NCBI RefSeq assembly: GCF_037975245.1
Contig: NC_092577.1
Coordinates: forward strand, 21,698,898-21,762,897
Source: Apostichopus japonicus
Taxonomy: Eukaryota > Echinodermata > Holothuroidea > Aspidochirotida > Stichopodidae
Direction: 5' to 3'
DNA: 64,000 nt
The position numbers were made by a program, and so were the translations under genes. Under the pieces are notes generated by a model. That model had not been told where the DNA came from. It searched no databases and worked only from the letters and a program-made list of their open reading frames with translations. How positions within the stretch are numbered: the first letter of the stretch is position 1; the number at the start of each line of letters is the position of its first letter. Below, piece after piece: positions 11,621 through 24,140 of the stretch.

Positions 11621-13950
11621 GGAAACGGCCCTTCCCGAGTGTTCATTCTGGTTCCCTGGCCTCTTGCTAACTTGAGACACCTCAATTTTTGGTTCCTTGC
11701 TTTAGCAAAAGGAACCTATGCAGTCAGGTTGGCGTGTGTGTGTGTGTATGTATGTGTGTATGTATGTATGTATGTATGTGTGTGTGTGTGTCTGTGACAC
11801 TTGCTTGGGTATGCTCTATCTCACTAAGGGAATGTTAGATTGAGGCCAAACTTGGACTATAGATCCGCCATATGGAGAAGGTGTGCCCTATTGTTTTTGG
11901 TGCCCACAAAGGTCACCAAAGGTCAGTTATGGTCCAAAAACCGAAAATATTAAAACTGCAATAACTCCCAGTGCCAATGTGCGACAAGATTGATATTTTG
12001 GGACAAGTTGTGAACTGGTTAGGGGAGCATTTTCAAACTTAACGGTCATGTGATCCGAGGTCACCAAAGGTCAATTAATGATAAAAAACTAGTATTTTTG
12101 CAATAACTTGAGAACGAAATGTCTGTTAGGGTTGGGAGTTGCCTCAATGTAATCCAATTGTCGACCCGCATCTGGGTGACCCTTGACCTCAATTTGACCT
12201 CTGGTGACCTTTTCGTGTTTTTTGGATTTTTACAGTTTCGATGCTATTTTCAGATGTCAAAGGTACCTTCTGATCATAAATGTCAATGGGTTGACCCCGT
12301 GTGACCTTTATGTGCGAAGTTATATGGGGTCAAAGTTTTTCGGTCAGAGTTAGGATGGTTGTACAGACTTTTCGTTTTGTTTTTTGGAATCAGGAGATTA
12401 AACTACATCTGAAACCAAGGTCAAAAGGTCAAAGGTCACATTAGAAAAAATGTGCTTATTTTGGGAGGAAACGAGCAAAAAAGAAAATGTTTGGTTTTGA
12501 TGCTAGATTTGGATATCAAAGGTACCTTCCGATCAAAAATGTCAATTGGTTGACACCCGTGTGACCTTCGTGTGCGAAGTTATACGAGGTCAAAGTTAAT
12601 TTTCAGATATTTAATGCAACAACTCCCAGTTCCAAGGTGTGACATGGTTGATATTTTTGGACAAGTTGCAAATGGTATAGGGGAATATTTTCAAACTTAA
12701 CGGTCATGTGATCCGAGGTCACCAAAGGTCAATTAATGTCCAAAAACTAGTATTTTGGGGGTAGAAAATGGGCAAAGAAAAAATTTTTTGAATTTTTATA
12801 GTTTGATGCTCTAATTTAGGTCTCATCAATCAAAAATGTCAATAAGTTGACCCAAGGTGACCTTTGTATGTTAAGTTATATGAGGTCAAAGTTAATTTTC
12901 AGACATTTAGTGTAATAACTCCCAGTGCCAAGGTGTTACACAGTTGATATTTTGAGACAAGTTGCAAATGGTATAGGGGAATATTTTCAAAGTTAACGGT
13001 CATGTGATCCGAGGTCACCAAAGGTCAATTAATGATAAAAAACTAGTATTTTTTGCGATAACTTGAGAACAAATTGTCTGTTAGGGTTGGGAGTTGCTTC
13101 AATGTAATCCAATTGTCGACTCGCATCTGGGTGACCCTTGACCTCAATTTGACCTCTGGTGACCTTTTTAGTGTTTTGTGGATTTTTACAGTTTCGATGC
13201 TATTTTCAGATGTTAAAGGTACCTTCTGATCATAAATGTCAATGGGTTCACCCCCATTTGACCTTCGTGTGCGAAGTTATTTGAGGTCAAAGTTAATTTT
13301 CAGACATTTAATGCAATAATTCCCAGTGCCAAGGTGTGACAAGGTTGATTTTTTTGGACAAGTTGCAAATGGTATAGGGGAATATTTTCAAACTTAACGG
13401 TCATGTGATACAAGGTCACCAAAGGTCAATTAATGATAAAAAACTAGTATTTTTTGCGATAACTTGAGAACAAATTGTCCATTAGAGTTGGGAGTTACTT
13501 CAATGTAATCCAATTGTCGACCCGCATCTGGGTGACCCTTGACCTCAATTTGACCTCTGGTGACCTTTTCGTGTTTTGTGGATTTTTTACAGTTTTGATG
13601 CTATTTTCAGATGTTAAAGGTACCTTCTGATCCTAAATGTCAATAGGTTGACCCCTGTGTGACCTTCGTGTGCGAAGTTATATGAGGTCAAAGTTAATTT
13701 TCAGACATTTAATGCAATAACTCCCAGTTCCAAGGTGTGACAAGGTTGATATTTTTGGAGTAGTTGCAAATGGTATAGGGGAATATTTTCAAACTTAACG
13801 GTCATGTGATACAAGGTCACCAAAGGTCAGTTAATGATAAAAAAACTAGTATTTTTGCGACAACTTGAGAACAAATTGTCCGTTAGGGTTGGGAGTTGCT
13901 TCAATGTAATCCAATTGTCGACTCGCATCTGGGTGACCCTACTTCTCTAA
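11621..13950. repeat. Imperfect tandem array with 'ggtcaccaaaggtca' units
   Basis: The marker 'aacggtcatgtgat' recurs at about 12041, 12699, 12996, 13396 and 13797, so the typical period is near 400 bp with one shortened and one lengthened unit. Each unit carries 'accaaaggtca', 'gatatttttggacaagttgc' and 'aaagttaattttcaga'-type words. A tg/tatg microsatellite (about 11730-11790) follows 'agcaaaaggaacctatgc' at the left edge. A diverged single copy is at 28020-28460, and opposite-strand relatives rich in tgacctttgacctc occur at 31480-33440. No coding function is evident; scattered short frames are by-products. Confidence 0.8.
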
Positions 13951-16880
13951 TCAGGTTTAAAATTGCAATATTTTCAGAGGTTAGATATGTAAAAGTTGTC
14001 CAATTGATACATTTGACACCCTCAAGAATCTATGTTGCCTCCAGGTTACCCCCGTCCCCCCTCCCCGATCCCGGTTTACTTAGTCTGGTGTCACCAATGG
14101 TGTGATACTCCATGCTTTATCCAAACCTTACCTCAGCTTTTGGACAATTTGCCAACTTTTGTCATTGTGAGGTAAATAGATATTTACATACCCAATAATC
14201 TATGTTATCTCTCCCCCTCCCTGTTTACTTAGGCTGATACCACCACTGGTGAGATACTTCATGCTTTATCCAAACATTGAACTTAGCTTTTGCACAATTT
14301 GCTAACTTTTGTCATGGAGAGGTCAAGCAGTAGTCTTCACTTCAGATTATTGTCAGCAGTGATGACTGATAGAATGCATGCATGAGCGTAATGGTACAGA
14401 GGATATTTCTCCATCTTGACACGGAGTTCAGATCAGATAATTAACAGCATTTCAGGCCTGCAGCATTCAAAACCATTCTTTCACTCTATCTGGATCGATC
14501 GAAACATATTGCAATCAGCTTTGATGACTTACAGCGACTTTACTTTATAGTTTGAAGAAGATTTGTATTGCAACACTACTATTACTAGAAGACAGTCTTG
14601 GCTACAGTTTTAAAGGTATCTTACTTTTAATTATTTTCAAATAAGTACGTACTTTATTTTCTTTGGTAATGTAATACTGGATACTCATTGTAAATAGATA
14701 GTAAGTACAGACTAATTTTGTGATTGCTAGTGTGGAGCTTGGGAAAGCTGCCCCCCCCCCTATTTAATTTTTGTAGTTATATGTAATTTTGTTTACCTAT
14801 CCGAAATGGAAGAACCCAGCAGGAAGGAGGCCAACACTTGTGACTTGCTATAACACATGTTGGACTGATTTCTTAATCAAGGATTCTTTCTTCCTCTTTT
14901 ACTTAATAGGTGAGTTGTTTGCATATTATTTGTATTATACTAGTTAGGTAAGAAACCCTAGATACCATTGTAATTGCCATACCCTAAGGACCTTTAACCT
15001 GTACAGAGTTATTATATAGGCAGTGTAGAGCTAGCACATATATGCTACTCCAGGAGGCAAGCTGTGGTCCACCACAGGGAGCATATGAGGTGTATTGTCT
15101 GTATCTCCATGTCATTGGCATATGTCATTAAGTTAGACTGATCCATTATTCAAGGGTTATGTATCTGTTCACACATGTGATTGGTTATTTAAAAGTAATT
15201 TACATGTTTCCATGGTACCAAGTGAGATGATGATACTCATGATTTCTATTTTGAGCAGGAAAGCACAGGGGAAAGGATAATATGTCTCTGATTCATGTTT
15301 AATGCATTGGGTATATATAAAAGTTAGTTAAGTTTACAGTGTGCTCAACAGGTATTTGAGGGTTAGTGGAAATGGAAAGGAGGAAGGTGATGGAAGTAAA
15401 GGTTAATTCAGAGTTGCATATCTGTAGGTGTGTGTGTGAGTTTGTGTGTGTGTGAGGGTATAGTATTTGTTATTGTGACAATGAGATGATGGTTAAGATG
15501 AGGAAGCATAGTTAGAGGGAATGAGGGTTATGATAGAAAGTGTTAAGAGTTTGCTGAAAGATTTGTTAATGGGAAAGTAGTAAAGATGATTATTATCAGA
15601 GATCGAATGAGATAGGATTGTAAAGATGTATCATTGAAGATGATATGAGTAATAAACACTTGTGACTTGCTAAAACACATGTTGGACTGATTTCTTAATC
15701 AAGGATTCTTTCTTCCTCTTTTACTTTATAGTTTACAGCTAATGACAGCAAAAGAGGGTTACACTAGGATCAGTTTCTTGCTTGCAGACTCTCACCATTC
15801 CCACCAAAAATAAATACAAGTATGTATAGGCTAGTACTAGTATAGCATGTCACATTGTGTAACATTTTGTAAGATTTTACTGTTTACAGTTTGCTAGGTT
15901 ACCATAGGTATAGACTATAGTAGCACTACTATTCATTTAAAAGTAATGGCTAGTAGTACTGAGTACTGTATAGGCTACTGTACTATATTATTACTGTCTC
16001 CACAGTCACTCTGCGGTCTACATATATGAAGCCTATGAAACTTAAAAAAACTGGCTCTATGTTACTTTAAAAAAACATCTATTGGTTAAATATACTTACG
16101 TTTAAACGAGTATGATCACTTTACGTATGCATGTACACCTTGACCCCTCAATCTAACCCCCATCTCACCAAAGAAAAAGGTGATCTACTTTCTTCAATTT
16201 ATTACAAATTTATTAGTATTGCTAGGCTAGTTGTACTTGTTCAAGTTGTTGTAGCCTCTTTATATCGATCAAAGTAGTATTAACAACCTACACCTGGCCT
16301 TTGTTGTATCTTCAATTTGTAAGGTACTGTATATCCCACCTAATATGTTACTTTCACATTTGATCATTGCTTTACTTCAATTTTTGAAAACATGTAAATC
16401 TATATAATTATACTTGATCAGTACCACTGTCAGACTTTCAGTTCAGCCAAACATTTCAGAAAAGTCCTTTACAAATTTTGTTGTAATTGATTGAGGACCA
16501 AAATTTAATGGGGAATCCAACCATAGTAAAAAAAATAGTAATAGAAATGTTAATTTTGGGGTAAACAACCAGCAATGTTGGGTATAGAAACATATTGAAT
16601 ACGTTTTCAGGATTAGGCCTAGAACTAGGAGTATTCATATTCAGGGAAGGAAATGTATTTATTAATAGCCTTGGCCTTTTATTTTGTTATTTGACTAATG
16701 TTAGCAGCCAGGTGGATGAGAAATCAAATGACCTTGGAAAAGCCATAGTACTTTACTAGGTTTGTAAAATTCAAGTTCACTTCATTGAATCTAGGCTTAG
16801 CCTATGTCTTACTCTTGTTAGTCTTAAGAAGGTTTTAGTTGTGCTCCGCCCCTGGTACTTTCCTCTCATCAATTTCCGCA
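13951..16880. other. Intergenic region, with one long direct repeat
   Basis: Mostly AT-rich single-copy-looking DNA. About 80 bp centred on 'cacttgtgacttgct' and 'aaggattctttcttcctctt' occurs twice (see the separate entry). A short tgtg repeat is at about 15425-15455. No exon, tRNA or transposon protein was recognised. Confidence 0.5.
14831..15735. repeat. Direct repeat pair of about 80 bp, 822 bp apart
   Basis: Copies at about 14833-14910 and 15655-15732 share 'aacacttgtgacttgct', 'aacacatgttggactgattt' and 'cttaatcaaggattctttct' with only a few differences, and both end near 'cttttacttta/ata'. This suggests a duplicated segment or two partial copies of one element. Confidence 0.7.
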
Positions 16881-17014
16881 CGTACAGTCATTTACATTAA
16901 TGAAAATAATATCGAAACGGTCCAAGAATAGTGCTGTTTGTTTACATGTTTTGAAACCAGAAAGTCACCATTATCTAAGCAGTATGCGGAAAGTAAAGGT
17001 GGGAGAAAATCAGA

Positions 17015-17770
17015 AAAATAAGTGTAAGCTACTCCATGTTGGCTGGCCCCAAAGCCAGACTCAGCCATATTTTTCTGAGATAATGTTTATTTTCCTTTAT
17101 TTGTATTTTGCAGGTGAGCTATATTACAGTAGTCACCCAAGAGCTTCAAGTTCTAGTTTCAGAGTCAACGATATTGTTCCAAATCAAGGTATACATATCT
17201 TTCCTTCTGTTGTTTAAGGTTTCCTTGGTATTTTGCAATTGTCGAGATTCAGTGCCAAATAAAATCTTCAGGTTGGATGGTATGTAAGAGAAATTACCAG
17301 GCGTGGTTTACGAAAATAACTGTCACCTAGTTAGATTTTTATCAAGACCACTCTTAACTCGAACAGAATTGGCTAGGCCCATGGGTAATTTATGTACCGT
17401 AGTCTAGGATAGGCTTAACTTTAAAGTTAGATAACCCACACATTAATCAGGCTGGAATAGGCGTAACTTATACCAACAGTAGTATGCTGAAGTCTGTTAA
17501 TGAGATATGGAGAAATACATTACATTAATATTAGGCCTAATTTTTCTCAGTGTTTTCTGTTTACATCTTTGAAAGGCAGAAGGCACCACTTTCTATGCTG
17601 TGCGAAAAAGTAGGGGTGAGCGACAAGAAGTGTAAGCTACCCCATGTAGGCTGATCTTAAAGCTAGACACAGTCATTTTTTTCTTGAGAACATGTTTGTT
17701 TTTCTGTATTTTTATTTTGCAGGTGAGCTATACCAGTTCAACACCCAAGGGCTTGAAGTTCTGTGTAAGT
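17015..17770 (+). repeat. Duplicated segment ending in 'ttttgcaggtgagctat'
   Basis: Positions about 17020-17150 and 17628-17760 match over much of their length: 'agtgtaagcta', 'ccatgt.ggctg', 'aagccagactcag/aagctagacacag', then 'attttgcaggtgagctat' and '.acccaaggcttcaagttct'-type text. Both copies contain a splice-acceptor-like TTTTGCAG immediately followed by a donor-like GTGAGC. They lie just 5' of the minisatellite and the Helentron reading frame, so they may be part of that element's 5' region. Confidence 0.6.
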
Positions 17771-17786
17771 TCCATCTTATTAAAAG

Positions 17787-18154
17787 CCATCCCAGGGCTT
17801 ACAATACTGGTTCAAAGTTGATATTTATTAAGCCATCCCAGGGCTTACAATACTGGTTCAAACTTAATTTTCATTAAGTTATCCCAGGGCTTACAATACT
17901 GGTTCAAACTTGATTTTCATTAAGTCATCCCAGGGCTTACAATACTGGTTCAAAGTTGATATTTATAAAGCCATCCCAGGGCTTACAATACTGGTTCAAA
18001 GTTGATATTTATAAAGCCATCCCAGGGCTTACAGTACTGGTTTAAAGTTGATAACTATAAAGCCATCCCAGGGCTTACAGTACTGGTTTAAAATTGATAA
18101 CTATAAAGCCATCCCAGGGCTTACAGTACTGGTTTAAAGTTGATAATTATTAGC
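17787..18154 (+). repeat. 46-bp minisatellite, eight copies
   Basis: Eight head-to-tail units of 46 bp, each beginning 'ccatcccagggcttaca' and containing 'tactggttcaaagttgata'. Copies 6-8 share 'cagtactggttta' variants, so the array grew by local duplication. It sits about 650 bp 5' of the Helentron start codon. Helentron-type elements often carry such internal arrays (family knowledge). No coding role is apparent. Confidence 0.9.
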
Positions 18155-18809
18155 TATCACTTTATGTTAAGATAACTATACAATTTACTTGGTCAATCAA
18201 ACCAGCAGTTTATCAGGCCAAATATTATCCAAACTTCATGTTTAAAAATTGCTGACAAGCACTGAAAAAAAGCTAAATATATCAAAGGTACTAATAAAGC
18301 AAAAGAACTGCTACAAATTACTAACAAAGCATATGTAAAGCACTGAAAATACTTCAAATAAAAACCCGGAAAACTGCTCAAAATTACTGAAAATCAGAAC
18401 GAAGTATAGTGCAACTAATCATAAAAATAAAAGGAAAATTTGAAACATATATATCAAAGGTATTCTTAAACACATACTACTTGACAGTAATTAAAACCCA
18501 CTTTAAGAAATCCTTATCACTTCTTGAAATCATTTCTAGCAACTCAAAAAATACTTTGACATAAATCAATTTTAAGCACACAAAAAGAACTAAACAATAT
18601 TAACAAGAACTTCACAGAGATACAAAAAGTACTTCAATTCCAAGCATTGCAAAGAAACCATTCGAGAAAAAATAACACACATTCTGATCAAATGCTTGTG
18701 ATAAATATCCAAAATCCACAACAGCATTTACAGTCAATCACTCTCTATATACACACTACTATCCCACAGAAACTGTTGTCGGAAAGGAAATTGTACACAA
18801 TATTCTGTC
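18155..18809. other. AT-rich Helentron leader, no gene seen
   Basis: AT-rich DNA between the minisatellite and the first Helentron ATG at 18810, with loosely repeated 'actgaaaa'/'aaagcactgaaaa' words between about 18250 and 18400. I see no defined promoter motif. Confidence 0.4.
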
Positions 18810-19760
18810 ATGTCACGAACAAAAAAATTGAGTTACAGACAGCGAAACAAGACAAGAAGAGAATCAAAGCAAAATATAACTTCAAACCAAACATGCCAGG
18901 CACAAACATATGCTAATGAAACTCTCTCTGAAAAAGCAATAGAGCAACATTCAGTTGGTCAATCGAACATTACTGATATTAACTTGCAAAGTATACACAC
19001 TCATGACACGTTTACTTTCTTTCCTCCAGATGACTTATGGCGTGATGGAAAGATTGCTATATTAAAGCAGTTAATAACAGACAAAAACGAACAAATTCAT
19101 ACCAGTTCTTATCCAAATTTCCCAAATATTTGCAGTCCAATATTGTATACTAATACTGCAAGACCATGTAATATTTGGAGAATAGTAGGTGATGGGAATT
19201 GTTTCTTTAGATCTTTGTCATTTATAATAACAAAGACTGAAAATAATCATCATATCCTAAGACGCTTGATAGTGCAATCTCTTCTGGAATGTGACCTACC
19301 ATCTACTAGTAAATCTGTTCAGGATTATATGCAAACATCCCATATGTCAGATGATTCAGTGTGGGCTACTGAAGTGGAAATAATGACTGCTGCAAAAGTT
19401 TTACAAACTGACATTTATACATATGCTGTATCTGGTAGTGAATGGAAATGGCTACGATTTCCAGCATGTGGTAGTCTCTCAGAAAGAATAGATAAAAATA
19501 AACGTGCAATTTACATACAAAACACAAATAGAAGTCACTTTGATGTTGTGTATGGACTTAATAATACTGATCTCTGTCTTGTAGCACAGAACCTTGAATC
19601 TGCACAACCAAAAACAACAAGAGATCGTGTACAAGAAGAACTGAACAGACAAAACTTGTGGCAACAAAATAAAGATGAACAGAAACAGAAAGTGAACATC
19701 ACTAAATTACCTCCCAGTAGTAGCTGTTCCAACAGTACTAAACGTATGCAAAAACTTTGA
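18810..19760 (+). pseudogene. Helentron ORF, OTU-like cysteine protease module
   Basis: An ATG at 18810 opens a 316-codon frame with a basic N-terminus (SRTKKLSYRQRNKTRR). The OTU core lies at residues about 122-250: GDGNCFFRSL with the catalytic Cys at residue 131, and RSHFDVVYGL with the candidate catalytic His at residue 243. The family removes ubiquitin; its role in rolling-circle elements is not established. The frame ends at a TGA (19758-19760), but the same frame continues at once into the charged repeats, so the TGA looks like a point mutation (for example CGA to TGA) within one longer protein. Confidence 0.75.
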
Positions 19761-20830
19761 GCAACTAACAGTGCATACAGAGAACAAGAAAGGAAAAAAG
19801 ACATTACTTACCAAAGAACTAGAAGACAAAACAAGATGTACTGTCAAGAACAAATTCAGAAGAATATAAAAAGAATGAAAGCCAAGAGGACAGATTGTGT
19901 GTACACTCAAAATGAAAGAACAAGAAATACCAAGCGAATGAAAGATATCAGACAACAACCGGACTACTCTCAAAATGAAAAAGTACAGAACAGGAAACGA
20001 ATGAAAGACACAAGACAAAATGAGGAATACTCTCAAAAGGAAAAGATACAAAACATCAAAAGAGTGAAAGACACAAGACAAAATGAGGAGTACTCTCAAA
20101 ATGAAAAGAAACAAAACATCAAAAGAGTGAAAGACAAAAGACAAAATGAGGAGTACTCTCAAAATGAGAGGAAAAAAAACATCAAAAGAGTGAAAGACAA
20201 AAGACAAAATGAGGAGTACACTCAAAATGAGAGGAAAAAAAACATCAAAAGAGTGAAAGACAAAAGACAAAATGAGGAGTATTCTCAAAATGAGAGGAAA
20301 AAAAACATCAAAAGAATAAAAGACAAAAGACAAAATGAGGAGTACTCTCAAAATGAGAGGGAAAAAACATCAAAAGAGTGAAAGACAAAAGACAAAATGA
20401 GGAGTACTCTCAAAATGAAAAGAAACAAAACATCAAAAGAGTGAAAGACAAAAGACAAAATGAGGAGTACTCTCAAAATGAGAGGAAAAAAAACATCAAA
20501 AGAGTGAAAGACAAAAGACAAAATGAGGAGTACACTCAAAATGAGAGGAAAAAAAACATCAAAAGAGTGAAAGACAAAAGACAAAATGAGGAGTATTCTC
20601 AAAATGAGAGGAAAAAAAACATCAAAAGAATAAAAGACAAAAGACAAAATGAGGAGTACTCTCAAAATGAGAGGGAAAAAACATCAAAAGAGTGAAAGAC
20701 AAAAGACAAAATGAGGAGTACTCTCAAAATGAGAGGAAAAAAAACATCAAAAGAGTGAAAGACAAAAGACAAAAACTGGAATATTCTCAAATTGAACAGA
20801 TACAAAACATCAAACGAATGAACACTATTC
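19761..20830 (+). pseudogene. Helentron ORF, charged 21-residue repeat region
   Basis: Encodes a tandem repeat of 21 residues (63 bp), consensus KRVKDKRQNEEYSQNERKKN plus I. It is extremely rich in Lys, Arg, Glu, Gln and Asn, and is likely helical or disordered. The last units diverge (KLEYSQIEQIQNIKRMN). A block of five units is itself duplicated with a period of 314 bp (20064-20377 and 20378-20691), one base short of 5 x 63. Each block therefore ends in the same one-base loss at 'gagagggaaaaaacatc' (about 20355 and 20669), and the frame moves by -1 twice. Confidence 0.8.
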
Positions 20831-22086
20831 GCAAAAATGACACCTACTCTGTCCCAGAAAAACAAAAGAATCAAGAACGTATGGCACAAGCTAGAACAGA
20901 TCCACAGTTTGCAGGTAATGAAATCAAATCCAAATACAACAAGAGAACCAGCTGTAACACTTCATCAATTCAACAATTGCAAGAAAGCTTTCTCAACTCT
21001 ATTTCAGTAGGTCCAGAATATGTGTGCTGTTGTTGTGAACAGTTATGGTATTAAGAAAGTGTCACTAGCTTTGTACAGAAAACAGCAAAATCTACTTTCA
21101 GCATTGCTTTACACAATCCTTCTATCAACAACAAATTGTGGATTTGTAGTACCTGCAAGGAATATATTAATTCTGATAAGATACCACCGTTAAGCCTTAA
21201 CAATAACATGAAGTTTGTGACAATTCCAAAAGAATTACAATTGCATTCTCTTGAAGAGAAATTAGTAGCTCTTCGTATACCATTTATGCAAATTCGAGAA
21301 CTTCCTAGAGGGCGACAATTGAATCTGAAAGGAAATGTGGTAAATGTTGCAGCTGATGTGTCAAGTACATGTAGACTATTACCACGCAGGCTAAATGAAA
21401 GCATGACTATTCCTGTCAAGTTTAAGAGAAAACTTTCTTATAAGCACTCAGTTCAAAGTGAAAATGTCAGGCCCAATAAAGTAATTGATGCTGCAAAATG
21501 GCTAGTTGCAAACAGTCAATTATACAAAGATGAAAGAGTCTCAATTGATCAGAATTGGAATGAAACGATACAGCAGATGGATGATGATTGGCACGAATTC
21601 ATAGAACCTCCTGAAAAACAATCTGACAAAAATGAGAATGCTGACTTACCAGTAGGTGCAACTCCCTCAATTCAAACCAACAATGAAGACAATCCAGATT
21701 CAGATGATGATTGGACAGAAGCTCAAAATGATGACATGCAACTTACAGGTACATCAGATACTATGCTAACACGAGAATTTCAGGAACAAAGCCAACTTGC
21801 TTATTGCGTAGCACCAGGTGAAGGAAATAGACCTATGGGCTTATTTCAAGACAGTCTTTCTGAAATACTTGCATTTCCAACATTATTTGGTGGACAGCCA
21901 AGAAGTGACAACAAAGTTAAGGTACACTACAGCACAATTTGTAAGTGGGAACTGCGCCACAAAGATAGAAGATTTGCCAAATCTGTCCAAAACATATTCT
22001 ACAAAACCAAGAAGCTACAAATAAACCAAATACAGCAGAAAGTAACACTTAGTATGAGAAAGAAAAAACACAAGGGAAGAAATTAA
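20831..22086 (+). pseudogene. Helentron ORF, Cys-rich block and N-terminal helitron region
   Basis: Begins with QQLQESFLNSISVGPEYVCC and a CCCCEQLWY block (about 20970-21050), then LWICSTCKEYINSDKIPP (about 21140), giving two CxxC-type pairs. Blocks such as RGRQLNLKGNVVNVAADV (about 21310) and DERVSID follow. Next is an acidic stretch (21640-21740), then GNRPMGLFQDSLSEILAFPT (about 21825), as in the region preceding Rep in animal Helitrons. A TAA at 21052-21054 and a frameshift in an A-run near 22065 interrupt it. Confidence 0.7.
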
Positions 22087-24140
22087 CTGCTCAACATTTC
22101 AAAACAAATGAAAGTATCAAGCAAATCTTGACCCTAGATGAAGGATTTAGAGTATTCCGAACGTTACGAGGATCCCCTCCCTATTGGGAAAGGTCCAAGA
22201 AAGAACTGTTTGCAATGATTCGACAACTTGGAATCCCAACATGGTTTCTGTCATTCTCTGCTGCTGAAACAAGGTGGCTTCACCTACTCAAAATCCTTGG
22301 AAGAACAATCAAAAACAAACATTTCACAGATGAAGAACTTTTAAACATGAATTGGAATGAGAAATCTGACCTTATCCAGAGTGACCCTGTCACATGTGCA
22401 CGTCACTTTGATTACATGTTTCGTAGGTTCTTGAATAATTTCCTGTATAGTTCATATCATCCAATTGGTGAGATCATTGATCATTTCTACAGAGTTGAGT
22501 TCCAACAGAGAGGTTCCCCACACATTCACATGCTCGTTTGGGTCAAAGATGCACCTTTATATGGAAATGCAGCTCCTACAGAAGTAGCATCATTTGTTGA
22601 TCAATATGTCACATGTAACATACCTGACACAGTCAACCAAACTGTTAACTTGCAATCTCACAGCCATGCAAAGACATGCAGGAAAAAGAGACAAGGTGTT
22701 TGCCGCTTTGGGTTTCCTATCCCACCAATGTCTAGAACCATGATTTTAACACCGTTAGAAGTTAAAGGCAATGACAAAACTACAGAACTGTACAAGTGCA
22801 TAAAGGCTTACTTGGATGATTTGAAACTTGCTGAAGACATTACTGACACATTTGAAGATATGTTGACAAAGTTGGGAAGCACAGAAAGAGATTACATTCT
22901 TGCTATACGTTCATCAATAACATCAGACAAAATCTTTCTCAAAAGATCACCATCTGAAGTCAGGATTAATGGTTACAATAAAGGCTTGCTAGAAACTTGG
23001 AGAGCTAATATGGATATTCAATATGTGCTGGACCCATATGCATGTGCCATGTACATTGTATCTTACATTAGCAAAGGACAAAGAGGTATGAGTAACCTTA
23101 TGCAACGTGCAACATCAGAAGCAAGAGAAGGGAACATGGACATCAAACAGCAAGTACGACACATTGGAAACAAATTCCTTAATCATGTTGAAATGAGTGC
23201 TCAAGAAGCAGTGTATTTGGTATTACAAATGTCACTCAGAAAAGCCTCCAGGCAGTTTGTGTTTATAAATACCTCACCATTAGAAGATCGAACAATCCTG
23301 ATCAAACCATTGGAATATATTCAACAGTTGCCAGATTACTCTACAGATATTGAATGTATGGCACTTATCAGGAAGTATGCTGCCCGACCTAAAGCACTAC
23401 AACATTATTGCCTTGCAGACTTTGCAGCTTGGTTCGATATCACTAGTGACAACAAGAGCAATGAGAGTACTAATAATGATTATGAATTAGATGAAAATGA
23501 TGATGACCCTTCTATCAAATTGAACAAAGACAGCATTGCCCAAGACTATGAATCACATGATAATGCTGATGGCCATGATATGCAGGATACTGGTGAGGTG
23601 AAATGCTATACAGTTGGTGCATTAAACTTTAGAAAAAGAAACAAAGCCAAGATCATCAGATATGTTCGGTTTAACAAGGAAAATGATGCAGAAAAGTACT
23701 ACAGAGAGCAACTGATGTTGTTTTTTCCTTGGAGATCTGAGAATAATATCATAGAGTCATGTGATACGTACCAAGAACGATACCTTCAGGTTGAATCCAA
23801 GATTAAAGACAAGGAAGCAGAATATAACCACAGTGGAGATATAATTGACCAGGCAATTGATGATATTGAAAATGAAGACCCTGAGATGTATGATGAGATT
23901 GCACCAAATACAGAACATACGGAAAAGGCTCATCGAGACGAAAAGGATAAACAACAAGTGAAAATCCCTTCCAATGAATCACCTGAATTGTATGATATTG
24001 GACAAGACATTGGGATTGCAGTCAATAGTGCAAACATAGAAGAATTGCAAAAACCTCGCTTGCCAGATTCAGAATATAGAACTCTAGTACGCAGCCTCAA
24101 TAAAAAGCAGAGACTTTTTCTACTATGTACTGCATTGGTG
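22087..24140 (+). pseudogene. Helentron Rep (HUH/Y2) nuclease region
   Basis: The frame open from 22128 to 24248 starts LDEGFRVFRTLRGSPPYWER, the conserved entry to Helitron Rep. The metal-binding HUH motif is HIH (residues 132-134 of this frame, in QRGSPHIHMLVWV, about 22510-22545). The tyrosine motif is MYIVSYISKGQRGM (about 23049-23090), with Tyr 309 and Tyr 313 followed by Lys 316. Rep nicks and joins single strands in rolling-circle transposition. A long acidic linker follows (23470-24010). Near 24120 a frameshift in a T-run (ctttttctactatg) separates Rep from the helicase. Confidence 0.85.

Noticed and set aside
17787-18154. CRISPR-like array
   Set aside because: The units are contiguous 46-bp repeats without unique spacers, in an intron-bearing animal genome.
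19707-20889. Antisense frames rich in Leu/Phe/Ser opposite the Helentron repeats
   Set aside because: They are the complement of the Lys/Glu/Gln repeat; the sense frame has domain context on both sides.
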